Shown: in pieces, positions 60,641 through 64,000 of the stretch
Numbering within the stretch: the stretch's first letter is position 1
Layout of the letters: each line of letters starts with the position of its first letter
Assembly: GCA_013396915.1 (NCBI GenBank)
Contig: VWZL01000079.1
Span: 297,820 to 361,819 of the forward strand
DNA from: Stercorarius parasiticus
Lineage: Eukaryota; Chordata; Aves; Charadriiformes; Stercorariidae
DNA length: 64,000 nt
Reading direction: 5' to 3'
Translations under genes and position numbers: made by a program
The notes under the pieces: generated by a model
What the model saw: the letters and a program-made list of their open reading frames with translations, nothing else
Databases searched by the model: none
Told to the model about the DNA's origin: nothing

Positions 60641-60860
60641 AAAAACGCCTGGGTAAGAATCAGAAAAGCAAATTCCAGGTATCTGCTAGTTTCCCAGGGT
60701 GAGCTGCGCTTCTGCTCACAAAGGCAGCCAAATATCTGCTCTCAACGGTTGTTTCTACGCCGTTTGTACGGCTGAGTCAGGGAGCTGTCTCTGCTCTGTC
60801 TCTGCGCTATGACGGATGGTTATGGGACATCAGTCTGTAACTCCTAAATATTCAGTAGAA
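60641..60860. promoter_or_regulatory. CpG-denser pocket with AP-1-type site
   Basis: About eight CpG dinucleotides occur in ~200 bp, against very few in the surrounding kilobases. TGAGTCA, the AP-1 consensus, is at 60773-60779, and GCCGT and ACGGC form a short inverted repeat just before it. TGACGG, a CRE half-site, is near 60810. It contains no CR1 hallmark. Regulatory function is inferred only. Confidence 0.25.
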
Positions 60861-63780
60861 GAAGCTTTTGTTTATAAAGAGGTTTAGTTACTAACAGAGG
60901 ATTAGTATCACAAAATAATAATGTAAAAGAATTAAAAAATGGAAAATTATTTCATGTAGAAATCAATGGCATCATAGAAGGTAACCAGTAAAGATGAAGA
61001 AATTACAGCAACTCTGTCCGAAATTCATTTAGTGTGATTATTCGGTATCTTAAATTTTATCTAAAGACTTCTGGAAAATTGTTAATTTACAGTTTTACAG
61101 AACACCCATGAAGAAATTCTCTACTTACTTCAAATGATAACTACAACACAAAATCCCAAAAATTCTGTGTTGAAAGACAGATATATATATATAGACAGAT
61201 ATATATAGAATTTGGCAAAAGCCAGAATTACCTTTAGCTCAAGCAGCCGCTACATGAGCCTGTCTCTCTCTTTTGGTTAAAAATATATGAACCACATCTG
61301 TATAAGTATTTACAAAGCTCCATCCCCTGACAAACACAATGCCCCAGATGGTGCACGCAGCCCATTAGCTAATGGGGCTTTAGGAAAAGATCTTCATGAA
61401 GCATTTTGTGACCCAGCATATTAATGCTTGATATGAGGAAGGACAATGCAAAAAAAAAATCTTAACTAGCTTCACCCTGAGCAACAGCAGCAAAACAGCA
61501 GCATTAGTACTTGTTATTCAGAGCTTTCATGGGTAGCTCTACAGTAGGATCTTCCTTTCTATTAACTTGTCTACCTTGAATATGGCTGAGAGTTAGGAAG
61601 GAGACCTTATTCCATAAAGGCAAACAGTAGTTGTGTCAGGGATCTTTGGTGCTCTGTCTGGTTGTTGGTGGTGAGATTTTTTATTTACTCAAAATGAGAT
61701 AATTCTTTTTTCTGCAATTGTACTAAAGATGTAATATTCTGTGTTTGCCCATTTTCCTTAGAAGCCAAGGCTTCATGAATACGGGAACACAAAGCATTTT
61801 TAATAGAATATAATAAACTACAAAGTTCCAGCTATATTGATTGAGATAAGGGGGGGAAAGGGGGAGAAACTCAAAAATTTTACACCAGAAAGAATATAAA
61901 AAATCCTGATACCATAAATAAGCATGAAATCTAGCAACAGTAACACAGCAAAAGGGATATCAGTATGGACTAGTTTAACCTTGCAGAACTAGTTTGCTTT
62001 TATTTTCTAACTTCATGACTCTTCAGCCTCATACCTATAAACAAACTTACCAAGACACAAGGTAAATTAATGAAAAAAAAACCTACTGAAGAATCTACAT
62101 TTTCATACTTTTCATGCCTGTGTAATATTTGTGCATGTGTAGATGAGCCTATCAACAACAGAGAGCAGAACAAATCTCTGCTGGAAAAGTCAAACTCGTA
62201 TTAGCTGTGTCTCTTTTTGGTGCTAGCTACTGTGCCAGGACACAGAAAGATTAAATCCTGCTTAGGACAGCTTTTACATAAGGATGAAAAGAAACTCAAA
62301 CCCAAGTAGACAGCAGAAAAGAAAAGGACTGGCATAAACAAAATGATCTGGGTGATGAACTGGATAAGGTTTTTATAAAGTTAAATACTTACAAGATAAG
62401 CCAGTGCAGTTTATTTATAAAGTAAACATTGACTACTTACATAACTTAAATGAAATAAACATGTATTATTTTAAAGTGGATTTTTTACCTTTTCCTCTCC
62501 TCCCCTTTATCTCTTTGTTTCCTTGCCAGTCATCTTTCTTTTTCTGATGGCATTTTGGGTATTCTGCTTAAATATTTAATAAATGACACAATTTGCTTGG
62601 AATTATTTGTAAATTATTTTAAAACGCTTCCTTTTAAATATTTTTAGATAAAATACATGATTGCTACTGTATCTCTGCTAGTGAGCAGTATCAAACACTC
62701 ACAATATTGTTTTGCTGCCTTCTTCTTCACATTATTTTCATTATTTGTCAGTAAATGCACCTGATTATCTCAGACTGGAGAACTGAGTTTAGTCCTGTCA
62801 CTTGCAATAGAGAATCACCGAGTCTGAGTCTGTAGAAGACTGTTCTTCTGGAAAAATAAGATCCACCACAAGCATTGCCTATAGCATATCTTGCAAAAGC
62901 AGCACGAGAGCAGAAGGTGGAGAAAGCTCCCATTTTTCTAACCAGGTAAAATCTAAAAATTATCAAGGGACATAAACAAAAACCAATATGAAAGGGTGGG
63001 TTTTTTTCTTCTTTTTTTCCCCCTTCTCTTCACCGCAACTAAAGGTGTTAGTTGAATGTGACTTAATCATTAAAGTGCCAGGTGTAACACAACACCTCTT
63101 GCAAAGACTCATCCACACAAACAGGTTAAGAACTTCAGATTCTCCCAAAACTAGTTGCATTGCACCTAGTTTAGGAAAGAAGGACTTCTCACAAGCCCTA
63201 CAAGGGGGAAAAAATAAGAAAACTAAAGTGTCCCACTGGTTTATGCACTCTCCTGGGATGGGGAGAAGTCCCAGCTAACCCCTGTTCAGAGGAAGAGTTT
63301 GGGTCCCCCATATGCAAGTAGATGACTGTTGCGTGTGCATGTGTTTGACAGCTATTTTGTGATCACCTTTTCCATAGCCTTTAGCAAAAATGTGATTCTG
63401 AACTGTAAACTATTTCCCAGTCAACTCCTCATCAAAAGAGGACAGAGAAAGAAAAATATTTTACTAGATAAATCATGTTTTCTATTAACAGTAACAATAA
63501 AAAAATCTGTAAGGATGTTTTCAGTAGCAGCCCAAAATGCGATTGACTTCATTCTGTGAGGAAACTATATGCACAAAAATCAACAATAAAGTAGACAACA
63601 GAATGCCACAGACAATCTGAAACGATTGTAGAAGCCAGTAACCAATGACAGATAATTTTCTGCAAAATTAGTTTCTGATCTCTTAGTCCTAATCCTCAAA
63701 GGAGACTGAAAAATTTCTTGAAGAGTAGCTTGAGAGTAAATAATCATGACTTTAATACTAAATATCATGAACTGAAAAAA
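60861..63780. other. Unannotated unique AT-rich DNA
   Basis: No gene or dispersed repeat. Contains an AGACAGATATATATA duplication at 61178-61207. Confidence 0.55.
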
Positions 63781-63972
63781 ATCACAGAATCCTAGAATCA
63801 TAGACCAGTTTGGGTTGGAAGGGACCTTAAAGATCATGTAGTTCCAACCCCCCTGCCACAGGCAGGGACACCTTCCACTACATCAAGTTGCTCAAAGCCC
63901 CGTCCAACCTGGCCTTGAACACCTCCAGGGATGGGGCATCCACAGCTTCCCTGGGCAACCTGGGCCAGGGGC
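63781..63972 (-). mobile_element. CR1 3' end, 5'-truncated at next CR1
   Basis: Minus-strand CR1 tail (GATTCTAGGATTCTGTGAT), UTR and the start of the PREV block. The copy stops abruptly near GGGCCAGGGG, two to three bases before the tail of another CR1. Confidence 0.9.
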
Positions 63973-63974
63973 GC

Positions 63975-64000
63975 ATCACAGAATCATAGAATTCATAGAA
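63975..64000 (-). mobile_element. CR1 tail, runs off the window
   Basis: ATCACAGAATCATAGAATTC is the complement of a CR1 octamer tail. The body should continue beyond position 64000. Confidence 0.8.

Noticed and set aside
1..64000. CRISPR array, rRNA, tRNA, mitochondrial insertion or bacterial operon
   Set aside because: No regularly spaced direct repeats, no conserved rRNA or tRNA segments, and no dense coding. The sequence is plainly vertebrate nuclear DNA.

Overview
This window looks like AT-rich, gene-poor nuclear DNA from a bird. The main evidence is repeat content. Sixteen fragments of the CR1 LINE, the dominant avian retrotransposon, can be recognised by the octamer tail (ATTCTATG)n, the 3' block that encodes the C-terminus of ORF2, and short runs of reverse-transcriptase or endonuclease motifs. 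There is also one long retroviral LTR of a type I recognise from bird genomes, with TG...CA ends. A run of 802 Ns and one isolated N show that this is a draft assembly. I cannot name the species or chromosome. No complete protein-coding gene, rRNA, tRNA or CRISPR array can be supported. Nearly all open frames are chance or lie inside repeats, so the window is best read as intergenic or deep-intron DNA.

Layout. 1-1536: mostly unique, with a well-spliced-looking 41-nt candidate exon at 121-161 (+). 1537-2697: solo LTR (+) with a 5-bp target duplication (4 of 5 match), a degenerate tandem array in U3 and a polyadenylation signal. 3176-3373: three degenerate ~50-60 bp tandem units followed by (TATC)n. 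3.5-20.9 kb: essentially repeat-free, with a possible conserved regulatory block at 12240-12560 and a 55-nt candidate exon on the minus strand at 15611-15665. 20.9-39.7 kb: all recognisable CR1 copies are on the plus strand. They include an older CR1 (21461-24172) split by a younger CR1 (22008-22761) flanked by TTTCA, head-to-tail pairs at 26.2-26.9 and 33.5-35.1 kb, and a copy whose centre is replaced by the 802-N gap. 39.7-46.9 kb: unique, with one strong hairpin. 46.9-64.0 kb: all CR1 copies are on the minus strand. This segment also holds an unclassified GC-richer block (47021-47300), several microsatellites, a CpG-denser pocket with an AP-1-type site (60641-60860), and two abutting CR1 tails at the right edge.

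Nothing here forms an operon or pathway. The readable biology is retrotransposon history: layered CR1 insertions, 5' truncation, internal loss of the RT core and LTR-LTR recombination. A few weak candidates for exons or regulatory elements also stand out. Repeat assignments rest on recalled family features, not a database search; boundaries are good to about 10-30 bp unless a terminal motif fixes them. I found no convincing novel system.
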